From: Longimicrobiales bacterium | GTDB taxonomy: Bacteria; Gemmatimonadota; Gemmatimonadetes; Longimicrobiales; Gaopeijiaceae | Length of the DNA stretch: 64,000 nt | Direction: 5' to 3' | NCBI GenBank assembly: GCA_029245345.1 | Contig: JAQWPM010000022.1 | Span: 124,001 to 188,000, forward strand | Part shown: piece after piece, positions 34,663 to 43,796 of the stretch | How the letters are laid out: each line of letters starts with the position of its first letter | Position numbering within the stretch: position 1 is the stretch's first letter | Made by a program: the position numbers and the translations under genes | The notes under the pieces: generated by a model | The model's database searches: none | Told to the model about the DNA's origin: nothing | What the model saw: the letters and a program-made list of their open reading frames with translations, nothing else

Positions 34663-35508
34663 ATGACCGGCTTCGCAGAGATCAGCTTCAAGGGCACGCG
34701 TAAGGAGTACTACGCATACAGCTCATTGGAGCTGCTTCCCGGCCAACACGTCATTGTCGAAGCCGACCGCGGTGAAGACCTCGGAGAGGTGACCGCCACC
34801 GGCGCGATCGCCGAGCGGAAGTGTTCTTCTTCGAACGGCGGTTGTGCCACGCCGGCTCCGGAGAAGAAGGTCATGCGCCTTGCGCGAAAGGACGAAGTGT
34901 CGCGAGCTGGGGCTCTACGCTCGGACGAGGACCGTGTGCGGGCGGAAACGCGCAAGCTGGTCACCAAGCATAAGCTCAAAATGAAGGTGACAGAGGCGGA
35001 ATGGCAGTTCGATCGCAACAAGCTGATCATCTACTTCACCGCCGAGAAAAGAGTCGATTTCCGCGAACTGGTCCGAGACCTCGCTCGCAGCTTTCGCGCC
35101 CGCATAGAGCTCAAACAAATCGGGGTTCGAGACGAAGCCGCCTTGCTGGGCGGAGTCGGCCGGTGCGGTCGCGAGTTATGCTGCTCCACGTGGCTCCCGG
35201 AACTGAAGCCAGTGAGTCTCCAGTTGGCAAAGGACCAGCGGCTCTCGCTGAACCCGTCCCAGATCAGTGGCTGCTGCGGTCGACTCATGTGCTGCTTGAT
35301 GTACGAGCACCGCACCTACGTGGAAGCCAGGCGGCGCTTCCCCCGAGAGGGAAAGAAGATCCGCACGGGCCAGGGAGAGGAACGTGTCATCCACATCGAC
35401 ATCTGGCGTGACACCGTCTCGCTTCGAGACGAAGAAGGCGAACGCCGCATAATCACCCTTGACGAGCTGAAAGCCGAACTCGGCCATAGACCGAAGGACC
35501 CATCGTGA
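34663..35508 (+). CDS. PSP1 domain protein (RicT/YaaT-like)
   Basis: The 281-residue protein has the PSP1 C-terminal domain and the RicT hallmark cysteines: GGVGRCGRELCCSTWL (residues about 166-181) and QISGCCGRLMCCLMYEH (about 204-220). In Bacillus, RicT works with RicA and RicF, binds iron-sulfur clusters and steers RNase Y in mRNA processing. A further Cys pair (KCSSSNGGC) is near residue 54. Its stop overlaps the metG start (GTGA). PSP1-metG adjacency is seen in several phyla. The likely role here is RNA maturation, but ricA/ricF are not seen in this window. Confidence 0.88.
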   Translation: MTGFAEISFKGTRKEYYAYSSLELLPGQHVIVEADRGEDLGEVTATGAIAERKCSSSNGGCATPAPEKKVMRLARKDEVSRAGALRSDEDRVRAETRKLVTKHKLKMKVTEAEWQFDRNKLIIYFTAEKRVDFRELVRDLARSFRARIELKQIGVRDEAALLGGVGRCGRELCCSTWLPELKPVSLQLAKDQRLSLNPSQISGCCGRLMCCLMYEHRTYVEARRRFPREGKKIRTGQGEERVIHIDIWRDTVSLRDEEGERRIITLDELKAELGHRPKDPS

Positions 35509-37067
35509 CCGAGCAGAACCGCCGCTATCTCACGACGCCGATCTACTATGCGTCGGGGGATCCCCACATCGGACACGCGTACACGACCATCCTTGCGGAT
35601 GTGCTCGCGCGTTTCTCGCGGCAGAACGGCGCCGATGTGTTGTTCCTCACAGGGACAGACGAGCACGGTCCCAAGATCCAGGACGAGGCAGCACAGCGCG
35701 AGATGACTCCGCTCGAGTTGTGCGACATCATGGCCGCGGGTTTCTCTGCAGCCTGGGATCGGCTCGACATCTCCCACGATCGGTTCATCCGAACCACCGA
35801 AGACGGGCACAAGGCGGTCGTGACCGCCTTCCTCGAGCGCCTGTGGGAACGCGGACAGATCTACGAGGGCCAATACAGCGGCTGGTACTGCATCCATGAG
35901 GAACGGTACTGGACTGAGAAGGACCTCGGCCCCGAGAATGCCTGCCCCGATTGTGGTCGGCCAACTCAGTATCTCGAGGAGAAGAACTACTTCTTCAAGA
36001 TGAGCGAGTACCAGGAGCGCTTGCTCGCGCATATCGAGGCGAACCCGGAGTGGATCGTTCCTGAAGAGCGAAAGAACGAGATCGTGGGATTCCTCCAACA
36101 GCCGCTGGGGGATCTCTCTATCTCCCGCCCAAAGTCGCGGGTGGGATGGGGTATCACGCTCCCGTTCGACGATGAGCACGTCGCCTACGTCTGGGTAGAC
36201 GCGCTCATCAATTACCTGACGGCATCCGGCGCTATCGATCCGAGTGCCGCACCCGACGAGCGGGGCTTCGACGACGTGGCCGAGTCATGGTGGCCCTGTG
36301 ACCTGCACCTAGTCGGGAAAGACATCATCACCACCCACGCTGTGTACTGGCCTACGCTACTCATGGGGGTGGGACTCCCGGTGCCCAGGCAGATCCTCGC
36401 CCATGGCTGGTGGGTCGTCGGGGACACCAAAATGTCCAAGTCGCTAGGAAACGTGATTGACCCGATGGCACTCACCGACGAGTTCGGCTCTGATGCGGTC
36501 CGGTGGTATTTGCTCAGAGAAATGCCAACCGGGTCGGACGCATCGTACACGCCGGAGCGCTTCATGACGCGCTACGAGGAGCTCCAGAAGGTTCTCGGAA
36601 ACCTGGCGTCCCGCGTGATATCCATGATCGGCAAGTACCGAAATGGGGTCGTCCCAGAGGCTGCAGGAGATGGGATGGCGAAAGAGACCGCTCAAACGTT
36701 TCAGGCCGCACGTGACGCGATGGCTCGCTACAAAGTCCATGACGCGTTGAGTGCAGCCATGGAACTCGCCCGCTCTGCCAACGGATACGTGGACGAACGC
36801 CAGCCGTGGTCGCAGGCCAAGGATCCAGCAGCGTCCGGGGACCTAGACGAAACGCTCGCGACGCTGGCTCATGTCCTCGTAGCCCTATGCGCGCTCTTTC
36901 AGCCGGTCGCACCTGAACAAATGTCGAAATTGGCCCGTAGACTTGGTCTAGATGGGATCCCGACACTCGACGAAGCGCTCGCGATTCGGATGGCGGGAGC
37001 CACGGTGGAAAAGGGAGAGGGGCTTTTCCCTCGGATCGAGCCCTCTTGGGCGAAGGATCAAACTTGA
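35505..37067 (+). CDS. metG: Methionyl-tRNA synthetase
   Basis: A 520-residue class I synthetase starting at GTG (coupled to PSP1). The HIGH motif is in GDPHIGHAYTTILADV, and KMSKS is KMSKSLGNVIDP. The zinc knuckle is of the reduced type (CIHEERYWTEKDL and ACPDCGRPTQY). The anticodon-binding helical domain begins about residue 375 with NGYVDERQPW, a typical MetRS segment. The C-terminal EMAPII-like tRNA-binding extension of longer MetRS proteins is absent, which is normal for this length class. It charges initiator and elongator tRNA-Met. Confidence 0.95.
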   Translation: MTEQNRRYLTTPIYYASGDPHIGHAYTTILADVLARFSRQNGADVLFLTGTDEHGPKIQDEAAQREMTPLELCDIMAAGFSAAWDRLDISHDRFIRTTEDGHKAVVTAFLERLWERGQIYEGQYSGWYCIHEERYWTEKDLGPENACPDCGRPTQYLEEKNYFFKMSEYQERLLAHIEANPEWIVPEERKNEIVGFLQQPLGDLSISRPKSRVGWGITLPFDDEHVAYVWVDALINYLTASGAIDPSAAPDERGFDDVAESWWPCDLHLVGKDIITTHAVYWPTLLMGVGLPVPRQILAHGWWVVGDTKMSKSLGNVIDPMALTDEFGSDAVRWYLLREMPTGSDASYTPERFMTRYEELQKVLGNLASRVISMIGKYRNGVVPEAAGDGMAKETAQTFQAARDAMARYKVHDALSAAMELARSANGYVDERQPWSQAKDPAASGDLDETLATLAHVLVALCALFQPVAPEQMSKLARRLGLDGIPTLDEALAIRMAGATVEKGEGLFPRIEPSWAKDQT

Positions 37068-37070
37068 CGG

Positions 37071-37134
37071 TGTATTTGTGACCCTTCTACCTTTCCTTCC
37101 TGTAGACTCCCAGCACGACCTGTACTTGTGACCC
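37071..37134 (+). repeat. Pair of 14-bp direct repeats upstream of the M23 gene
   Basis: TGTATTTGTGACCC (37071-37084) and TGTACTTGTGACCC (37121-37134) differ at one base and are exactly 50 bases apart, about five helical turns. They fill the 83-base gap between metG and the M23 peptidase gene. A TTGACG (37064-37069) overlaps the metG stop and could be a -35 box. A pair of regulator sites is plausible. Confidence 0.45.
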
Positions 37135-37150
37135 GTTACCCAGGCGCTAG

Positions 37151-38083
37151 ATGACCGGAGATCGTTGGACCTTCCTCGTCGTTCGCGGCGAAGGCAGTCC
37201 TGTCCGGCAGTACTCACTCTCATCGCGTGTGCTTCGCTGGGCAATCGGCGGGAGTGCTGTGATGGCGTTGGTATTGGTAGGGGCGGCGTTCACGGTCCTT
37301 TTCGATGGGTATACGCGGCTCAGTGCCCGTAATCTCGAAACGCGTAATGAATCGCTTCGCGCGGAGCTTCAGCGGTTCCAGAGTCGGGTAGACGGTCTTG
37401 AGTCCACGCTCGGCGCGGTGGCAGACAACGACGCACGCTTCCGTAGCATCGCGGGCCTCGAATCGATTGACCCGGAAGTCATGCAGGCTGGTGTCGGCGG
37501 TCCGGGACTCGGCACACCCGAGACCTACCCGCTCTGGTCGGTCGACTCGACGGCATCGAAGACGGCCTTCGCGGTCTCGTACGACCTCAACGCCCTCGAG
37601 CGACGTGCCAAACTCCTCTCCGAGAGCCTCTCGGAAGCCACGGACTCGGTACTGGCGCATCGCGACTTGCTGGAATCGACACCGTCGATCCTGCCCACGG
37701 CGGGTTGGATCAGCAGCAGCTATTCCGAATCTCGCATGCATCCCATCCATAACCGGCCGCTCCCGCATCCGGGCCTGGACATTTCAGCAATCAAGGGCAC
37801 ATCGATCTTGGCTGCCGCGAAGGGTCGCGTGATCCGTTCTGGATGGGTCGTGGGTTACGGACTCACGATCGAGATCGACCACGGATACGGGTATACGACG
37901 CTCTACGGTCATTCTTCGCAGCTCGTGGCCCAGCGCGGCCAGGAAGTAAGGCGTGGCGACATAATCGCTCAGGTCGGCAGCACAGGGATCGCGACCTCGG
38001 CACACCTCCATTACGAGGTGCACATGAACGGTGTCGCTCAGAACCCGGCGAACTTCATCCTACCAGATCAGGTACGAAACTGA
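37151..38083 (+). CDS. M23 family metallopeptidase, membrane anchored
   Basis: A 310-residue envelope protein. A transmembrane helix (about residues 29-52, WAIGGSAVMALVLVGAAFTV) is followed by a coiled coil (LSARNLETRNESLRAELQRF) and a C-terminal LytM/M23 domain. Zinc and catalytic residues are intact: HPGLDIS (His, Asp), LYGHSSQL, and AHLHYEV (His-x-His). It should cut peptidoglycan cross-links or, as in NlpD/EnvC, activate amidases through the coiled coil. It is followed by a good rho-independent terminator, so it closes this transcription unit. Confidence 0.9.
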   Translation: MTGDRWTFLVVRGEGSPVRQYSLSSRVLRWAIGGSAVMALVLVGAAFTVLFDGYTRLSARNLETRNESLRAELQRFQSRVDGLESTLGAVADNDARFRSIAGLESIDPEVMQAGVGGPGLGTPETYPLWSVDSTASKTAFAVSYDLNALERRAKLLSESLSEATDSVLAHRDLLESTPSILPTAGWISSSYSESRMHPIHNRPLPHPGLDISAIKGTSILAAAKGRVIRSGWVVGYGLTIEIDHGYGYTTLYGHSSQLVAQRGQEVRRGDIIAQVGSTGIATSAHLHYEVHMNGVAQNPANFILPDQVRN

Positions 38084-38108
38084 TCGACCTGACACGGCTC
38101 GCAGTCCT

Positions 38109-38135
38109 AAGGCGCCCTCGGGCGCCTTTTCTTTT
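38109..38135 (+). terminator. Rho-independent terminator after the M23 gene
   Basis: A perfect 8-bp stem (AAGGCGCC and GGCGCCTT) encloses a CTCG loop and is followed by TTCTTTTG. It lies 26 bases past the M23 stop and 22 bases before the next ATG. Confidence 0.85.
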
Positions 38136-38156
38136 GCCCGTCACCCACCTACTCAG

Positions 38157-39356
38157 ATGATTCGTATCCTGACCTTCACGTTTCTCCTGGGCTCACTGCC
38201 CAGTGGGGCGACGGCTCAGGACGCCTCACCGTTTCGACCCGACTCAGTGGTTCAAGCCCCGGGCGGGCCCACGATCGTCATGGTGACAGTGAACCCGGGA
38301 GGCACCGCGGCACTGCGCTTATCCGTGCCACTCACAGAGAACGCAGCTGAGGCGGGAGCAGGGTTGGTTCTGGCTCGCCTGGCGTTGAATCGAATGGGCG
38401 GCCCCGCGCGCCAGATCGGTGCCCGCGTCCACGCGGAACGCACCCCTTGGGGCATTGCGTATCGAGTGGAAGGCGCAGAAGCGGACATCGAATACCTGAC
38501 ATACCTGCTGAGGTTGGCCGCACAAGAACCGGCATCCGAGCCACATGTCCGTGCAGCGATAAGAGACGAGCTCGCGTCGGACCTCAAGGCTCGAGCAGAG
38601 GCCCCGCTCGAGCGGATTCTCAGCGACCTGGTCACCGATGCTGCCCCCGCGGAAATCTCAACTGGCGGGACACTGGAGACACTCGCCGAGCTCAGAGCCG
38701 CCCGTCTTCAAGAGGTATGGAGTCGCAGCCATCGTTCCGCACGAATGTCCGTGGTCGCAGTGACGGGGCTAGATTCAGAGGTACTCCTCGCCGGCCTGGA
38801 TCGGCTGGGAGCGACGGGCGACACTGCGCGTTCCTTGGGCAGCCCCCCGGCTCCCCAAGCGTCCGAAATTCCGGTTCCGGCGGCTCTACGAACCTGGCAC
38901 GGCCTGGCTTGGACCGACGGCTCTAAGCTCGACCCTCATGCCGAGGTACTCGCGACGCTCATGACCGGCCACCTAGAAGCTGGCGCTTCCGAGACAGAAA
39001 TGACGGTGCGTCGGCGGCAACTCTCCGACCGTTCGATGCTCGTACTAGCTGGCGGGGCCTACGCCAGAAACTCGGCAGGGATGCGAACACGTCTCCTGGA
39101 TCTTCTCCCAGCCGTCAGGGCATCGATCGACGGTCCGTCCGTGACGGCCGCACGCATGCAGGTCGCACTCGCGCTCGCTCGGGCAGCAGGCGACAGCGGT
39201 GGCCTCGCCGAGCACATCGGCTGGGGCTTCGAGGCCACCGGAAACCCCTTCGCTGCGGTAGCCCACTACGACGCACTGAGTGCGGTGACAGCGAGAAGCC
39301 TGACCGAGTACATCGACACGCTGACAGGCCCCCTGACGGCATCGGTGACCCGATGA
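38157..39356 (+). CDS. Secreted M16-like (insulinase fold) protein without zinc motif, first of pair
   Basis: The 399-residue product has a signal peptide (MIRILTFTFLLGSLPSGATAQ). The body follows the M16B half-molecule plan: an N-terminal strand (IVMVTVNPGGTAALRLSVPL), the helix where the HxxEH zinc motif should be (here EAGAGLVLARLALNRMGG, no His), the ARVHAERTPWGIAYRVEGAEAD strand pair, and the EEL-helix region (AAIRDELASDLKARAEAPLE). The catalytic residues are lost. It is coupled by an ATGA overlap to a second protein of the same plan. M16 heterodimers usually have one active partner. The start at 38157 begins the signal; upstream in-frame codons overlap the terminator. Confidence 0.7.
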   Translation: MIRILTFTFLLGSLPSGATAQDASPFRPDSVVQAPGGPTIVMVTVNPGGTAALRLSVPLTENAAEAGAGLVLARLALNRMGGPARQIGARVHAERTPWGIAYRVEGAEADIEYLTYLLRLAAQEPASEPHVRAAIRDELASDLKARAEAPLERILSDLVTDAAPAEISTGGTLETLAELRAARLQEVWSRSHRSARMSVVAVTGLDSEVLLAGLDRLGATGDTARSLGSPPAPQASEIPVPAALRTWHGLAWTDGSKLDPHAEVLATLMTGHLEAGASETEMTVRRRQLSDRSMLVLAGGAYARNSAGMRTRLLDLLPAVRASIDGPSVTAARMQVALALARAAGDSGGLAEHIGWGFEATGNPFAAVAHYDALSAVTARSLTEYIDTLTGPLTASVTR

Positions 39357-40564
39357 ATCGCCGTCGGCCCTTCGTGTGCGCGACCTGGGCGGCCCTGGCC
39401 ATCCTGATCGGGAGCTCCGCTGGGCACGCCCAACTCACGACGTATGCCGCGACAGCGACACGTGGCGTCGAAAGAGCCACCGTCGTGGCGGGCACGGTCC
39501 TCCTACCGGCCGGCTCTCGCCACGATGGAGCGACGACTGCAGGATCCGCGTGGCTCGCCGGGCACAGCATCGCAAGCCACGCGAACGCGACGCTGGCCGG
39601 ATCTGGGGCGACTGTGTCGGTATCCGTCGCACGTTCCACGACCGCGTTCACCCTTACGGCGGTGCCGGAGTCCTGGGCAACCGCGTGGGCGACACTCGAC
39701 ACCTTGATCTTCGATGCGCCCATCGACCCCGCCACCTTCGATGTAGAGCGGCGACTGGCTACCACTCAACTGGCATTTCGGGTCGGCTCCCCAGTTACAG
39801 ATTTCCAGGCGGAAGCTTTCGCGCGGTTGGCGCCACCGTCGGACCCTTGGGCACGGACACCGGTCGGAAGCCTCGAATCGCTCGGCGTCATCACCCCCGA
39901 AGACGCAGAGGCTCTGCGCGCCCAGCACTACCGACGGGGAAGCTCGGCCGTCGCGATCGTCGGGGCCGTCGACGACGTCTCGACTCCGAGCGGATCGCGT
40001 AGTTCAATTCCTGCGGCAACGCCTGCCTGGCTGAGCGGAGACCGGACGGTGCTCAAGCAGGATGTGACAAGCGCCTGGATCTCCGTCGCCTACCCGGTGC
40101 CGGCGAGCATCGACCGCACGACACTAGAGTTCCTGGTCGACATCATCCAAGACGCACTCGATCCGGTGCCTCCCGACCCGGAACGGTACAGCGTCGACGT
40201 CCGCATCGAAGAAGCGCCAGGGGGAACCACGGTCGTCGTACAAATCGCGGTCATACCAGATGCGGCAGATCGGTGGGAGGCTCGCACAGTGAACGCCGTG
40301 GCCGCCCTACCGGAGGCACCGCCTACCGGCGAGTTCTTCGACTGGGCGCGCCGCCGATTCCGCTCGAGGCGGCTCCTCGCAGAAGGGGGTGCTGAGCAAA
40401 GCAGTGCCCGAATGGCGGCCGACCTTCTTCGTGACGGAGAGGTCCGAGACCTCGACGAGAACATCTGGGCGCTGACCGAAGCCGGTGTCGCCGCCGCATT
40501 CCGTTCCTTTGGCGACGCCCGAATACTCCGACTCGGGCCAGATCTCGGACTCTCTGGGAGATAA
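39353..40564 (+). CDS. Secreted M16-like protein without zinc motif, second of pair
   Basis: A 403-residue protein with a signal peptide (basic MNRRR, then ATWAALAILIGSSAGHAQ). It repeats the M16-type order: ERATVVAGTVLLPAGSRHDG, the helix position TTAGSAWLAGHSIASHA (no HxxEH), ATVSVSVARSTTAFTLTAVPESW, and later VGSLESLGVITPEDAEALRAQHYRRGSSAVAIVGAV, which matches the segment joining the two halves of an M16 domain. Zinc ligands are missing here too. It overlaps the first M16-like gene by 4 bases. The pair may form a chaperone-like or binding clamp, or a chamber for another protease. Confidence 0.68.
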   Translation: MNRRRPFVCATWAALAILIGSSAGHAQLTTYAATATRGVERATVVAGTVLLPAGSRHDGATTAGSAWLAGHSIASHANATLAGSGATVSVSVARSTTAFTLTAVPESWATAWATLDTLIFDAPIDPATFDVERRLATTQLAFRVGSPVTDFQAEAFARLAPPSDPWARTPVGSLESLGVITPEDAEALRAQHYRRGSSAVAIVGAVDDVSTPSGSRSSIPAATPAWLSGDRTVLKQDVTSAWISVAYPVPASIDRTTLEFLVDIIQDALDPVPPDPERYSVDVRIEEAPGGTTVVVQIAVIPDAADRWEARTVNAVAALPEAPPTGEFFDWARRRFRSRRLLAEGGAEQSSARMAADLLRDGEVRDLDENIWALTEAGVAAAFRSFGDARILRLGPDLGLSGR

Positions 40565-40648
40565 TTCACTCCGGCGAATGGTCTGTCATTGTGCGCCAGC
40601 CCCTGCCCAGGGAGCGCAACCCGGATTACTTTCTGTTCGCCCGTAAGG

Positions 40649-40675
40649 TTGATGCATGTTTTGGCCCACTATACC
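40649..40675 (+). promoter_or_regulatory. Candidate promoter of the coiled-coil lipoprotein gene
   Basis: TTGATG (40649-40654) and TATACC (40670-40675) are separated by 15 bases, shorter than the optimal 17. It lies in the 156-base gap between the M16-like pair and the lipoprotein gene, giving a leader of about 40 bases that contains the SD. Moderately plausible only. Confidence 0.3.
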
Positions 40676-40720
40676 TTCGGTCGCTTGTTCCCTGAGGAAA
40701 CCGATGGACGGAGTAATATT

Positions 40721-41506
40721 ATGAGGCGATGGTCCCTTCCGTTTGCCATGAGCCTGATCCTGGTCGCAGGAGCGTGCAGCTCAGCCAGCGTCGTGGTGAC
40801 GATGGAGATCGACATCGATAACCCCGATGGAGACGGCATGATTACCCGTGCCCTGTCGGACATCGAGGTCCAGATGCTCCCCTACGACCGTGATGCGGTC
40901 TTCGACTCGATGACGACCGCGTTCGGCAGTTCCGAGCCACCGGTCCCCGCCGAGCTCGTCGCGGCCCGTGGCGAGGTTCGTGCGGCGCAGGAAGAATGGC
41001 AGGTGTCGCAGAACCGGTGGAATACGATTCGCGACACATTGCAGAAGCTCAACACTGCCATGGAGCAGTACAACCGTGGCGAGGCCCGCTACGTTGCGCT
41101 CTTCCGTGAGTGGGGCGACTTCGATGCGGAACTGAGCGGAGTCGAGCGCGAGATGGAGCGGTCTTTCGACCGCTTCAACGAACTGCAGCAGGGTACGATT
41201 CGGGCTTCCGACTCCATACGCATCCTCCAGGAGAACTGGGCGGATGAAGCGTTCGTGGGCGTCGGCGAGGTATTCGTCGCGAAAGCGCGTATGGCCGGCC
41301 GCACGCCTGTCATCGACACGACCGACGCTTCCGGCATCGCACGAACCCACTTCCGCGGCATCAAGCCAGGGACGTACTGGGTGCACGCACGCTACGAACT
41401 CGCCTACACGGAGATGTATTGGAACATCGAGGTCGAGGTCGTCAAAGGTGAGCCTCAAGAGGTCCGCCTGACGCGAGCGAATGCCACAGAGCGCATGAAG
41501 ATGTAG
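40721..41506 (+). CDS. Coiled-coil lipoprotein of unknown function
   Basis: A 261-residue lipoprotein: signal MRRWSLPFAMSLILVAGACSS with a lipobox (VAGAC). The start at 40721 has GGAG 7 bases upstream. Residues about 75-165 are a long charged helical region (ARGEVRAAQEEWQVSQNRWN through VEREMERSFDRFNELQQG). The C-terminal part (about 180-250) looks like a small beta-sandwich of the carboxypeptidase-regulatory or transthyretin-like kind (VFVAKARMAGRTPVIDTTDASGIARTHFRGIKPGTYWVHARYEL, outline). No family is certain. It may bridge outer membrane and periplasm. A strong terminator follows, so it is a single-gene unit. Confidence 0.72.
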   Translation: MRRWSLPFAMSLILVAGACSSASVVVTMEIDIDNPDGDGMITRALSDIEVQMLPYDRDAVFDSMTTAFGSSEPPVPAELVAARGEVRAAQEEWQVSQNRWNTIRDTLQKLNTAMEQYNRGEARYVALFREWGDFDAELSGVEREMERSFDRFNELQQGTIRASDSIRILQENWADEAFVGVGEVFVAKARMAGRTPVIDTTDASGIARTHFRGIKPGTYWVHARYELAYTEMYWNIEVEVVKGEPQEVRLTRANATERMKM

Positions 41507-41527
41507 TTGGCCCGATGCCAGCAAAGG

Positions 41528-41568
41528 AGCCGCCCCGCCACCATCGTGTGGCGGGGCGGCTTTCTTTT
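41528..41568 (+). terminator. Strong rho-independent terminator after the lipoprotein gene
   Basis: A 14-bp perfect stem (AGCCGCCCCGCCAC and GTGGCGGGGCGGCT) with a 6-base loop (CATCGT) runs into TTCTTTTG. It starts 22 bases after the stop codon. Confidence 0.92.
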
Positions 41569-41618
41569 GTGCATCAGACGAACAAATTGAGGTACTTCTT
41601 CAACGCCCCGAGCCGTCC

Positions 41619-43796
41619 GTGACCGAATCCACAGCCAACGCCCAAAGCCCATCACTCCGGATCGACTCGGACGAATTGGGTTGGATCACCTTCGACGATC
41701 CGGATCGCCCTGTGAACGTTCTGAGCGAACCCGTCATGAGGCGGCTCACCGAAACGCTCGATGAGGCCAGAGCTGCGAGTCGTGAGGGTCGGATCAAAGC
41801 GCTGGTCCTCAGCAGCGGTAAGCCGGGCTCGTTCATCGCCGGCGCCGACGTCGACGAGATCGCAGACTTGGAAGATCTGGACGAAGCCGAAATGAAGATC
41901 CTACTCGGCCAAGCCATCTTCATGCATTTGGAGACGATGCCCGTGCCGACCATCGCCGCCATCGACGGAGTCTGCGTCGGGGGTGGACTCGAGATGGCCC
42001 TGGCATGTTCCCATCGAGTCGTTTCAGACTCCAAGCGAACGCTCATTGGGCTCCCAGAGGTGATGCTCGGCTTTCTTCCAGCTTGGGGAGGCACGACGCG
42101 CCTTCCCCGGCTGGTCGGGCTGCAAGCCGCCTTGGATCTACTGTTGACTGGCAAGCAGATCGACGCCGAAAAGGCGAAGCGGATCGGCCTGGCTGACGAG
42201 GTCTTTCCAAACGGTCTGTTCGGGGAGAAGGTCCGCAGCTTCGCCCTCTCGGCCGGGACGCGACCACGCGGCTCTTCACGGAAACGGAGAACACTCCTGA
42301 CTCGTGCCCTGGACGACACCCTGCCCGGACGGAGAATCGTCCTCAGCATGGCCCGAAAGAAGGTTATGGCGAGCACCGGCGGTCACTATCCGGCTCCGCT
42401 CCGCATCTTGGATCTGCTCGGAAAGCACCTTGGTGGGTCGGTCGACGCGAGCCTGGCGGCCGAAGCTCGCATCGGTGCGGCGCTCGTGGTGTCCACGATC
42501 AGCAAGAACCTGGTGCACGTGTTCCACATGCGTGAAGCCTCCCGCAAAGGCAAAGGCGTTGCCCAGAAGGACGTCGCGACGGCTAGTGTTGATACGCTCG
42601 GAGTCGTCGGAGCGGGCGTCATGGGCGGAGGAATCGCGCAGCTCGCTGCGTACCGTGGTGCTCACGTCTACATGAAGGACATCCACCACGAAGCTGTGAC
42701 CGGAGGGCTGCAACACGCACGTGGGCTCTTCGACAAGGCGGTGAAGCGTAGGCGCTTGAGCCGACGCAACGCAGACCAACACATGGAGCTGATCTCTGGC
42801 GGACTCGAGTATCACGGCTTGTCAGGCGCGGACCTGATCGTTGAAGCGGTGGTGGAGCGCCTAGATGTGAAGCGCTCCGTTCTCGCCGAAACCGAAGAAA
42901 ACGTCAGAGCCGAATGTATTATCGCGACGAACACGTCGTCTCTGTCCGTGAATGACATGGCTCAGGCGCTGCAGCGCCCCGAACAATTCTGTGGCATGCA
43001 TTTCTTCAACCCGGTGCACCGCATGCCGCTCGTGGAAGTGATCCGCGGCGCAAGCACGAGCGACGAAGCGATCGCCACCGTGTATGCGTTTGCGCTACGA
43101 CTCGGGAAGGTGCCAGTGGTCGTTGGCGACGGCCCGGGTTTTCTGGTCAACCGCGTCTTGGGCCCCTACCTGAACGAAGCGGGCTTCCTTCTCGGTGACG
43201 GCGCGTCTGTGGAACAGATCGACAAGGTCGCGAGGAAGTTCGGGATGCCTATGGGGCCGCTCCGGCTGATCGACGAGATCGGGATTGATGTCTCGGCGCA
43301 TGCGGGCGCGAGCCTCCACGAGGCGCTCGGCGACCGGCTCACACCCTCTCCCGTTCTGACCGCAATCTCCTCCGTCGGGCATCTCGGCAAGAAGGGAGGT
43401 CAGGGTTTCTACACGTACGAGAAGGGTCGCGAGACCGGCGTTAGCGAGACGATCTACTCCGAACTCGGTACTGCCGCGCCAGCACAGCGCGTAAAGATGG
43501 AAGACCAAGACATTCGCATGCGCCTCATTCTACAGATGATCAACGAGGCGTCTCGCACCTTGGAAGAAGGCATCGTCCGTTCGGCTCAAGAAGTGGATCT
43601 GGCCATGATCATGGGCACCGGATTTCCGCCCTTCCGCGGAGGCCTTCTGCGCTTCGCAGATACTGTGCATCCCAGAGGCGTCCTAGATCGCCTAAAACGC
43701 TTCGAGAACGAGTGCGGTGACCGCTTCACCCCCTCACCTATCTTGGAACGTCTCGCGGCCGAGGACAGGTCTTTCTACAGGGCGTTCCCCACTTGA
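41619..43796 (+). CDS. fadJ: Fatty-acid oxidation multifunctional enzyme (enoyl-CoA hydratase / 3-hydroxyacyl-CoA dehydrogenase)
   Basis: The 725-residue FadB/FadJ-type fusion starts at GTG. The crotonase half (about 1-200) has SGKPGSFIAGADVDEI for the oxyanion hole, GGGLEMALACSHR and LPEVMLGFLPAWGGT with both catalytic Glu residues. The dehydrogenase half has GVVGAGVMGGGIAQLAA (about 328-344), NTSSLSVND, FNPVHRMPLVEVI and GPGFLVNRVLGPY. It performs two steps of beta-oxidation. A separate thiolase gene is not seen. It runs on with a TTGA overlap into a MocA-like gene, an odd partner for fatty acid oxidation. fadJ versus fadB naming is a choice by length. Confidence 0.92.
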   Translation: MTESTANAQSPSLRIDSDELGWITFDDPDRPVNVLSEPVMRRLTETLDEARAASREGRIKALVLSSGKPGSFIAGADVDEIADLEDLDEAEMKILLGQAIFMHLETMPVPTIAAIDGVCVGGGLEMALACSHRVVSDSKRTLIGLPEVMLGFLPAWGGTTRLPRLVGLQAALDLLLTGKQIDAEKAKRIGLADEVFPNGLFGEKVRSFALSAGTRPRGSSRKRRTLLTRALDDTLPGRRIVLSMARKKVMASTGGHYPAPLRILDLLGKHLGGSVDASLAAEARIGAALVVSTISKNLVHVFHMREASRKGKGVAQKDVATASVDTLGVVGAGVMGGGIAQLAAYRGAHVYMKDIHHEAVTGGLQHARGLFDKAVKRRRLSRRNADQHMELISGGLEYHGLSGADLIVEAVVERLDVKRSVLAETEENVRAECIIATNTSSLSVNDMAQALQRPEQFCGMHFFNPVHRMPLVEVIRGASTSDEAIATVYAFALRLGKVPVVVGDGPGFLVNRVLGPYLNEAGFLLGDGASVEQIDKVARKFGMPMGPLRLIDEIGIDVSAHAGASLHEALGDRLTPSPVLTAISSVGHLGKKGGQGFYTYEKGRETGVSETIYSELGTAAPAQRVKMEDQDIRMRLILQMINEASRTLEEGIVRSAQEVDLAMIMGTGFPPFRGGLLRFADTVHPRGVLDRLKRFENECGDRFTPSPILERLAAEDRSFYRAFPT

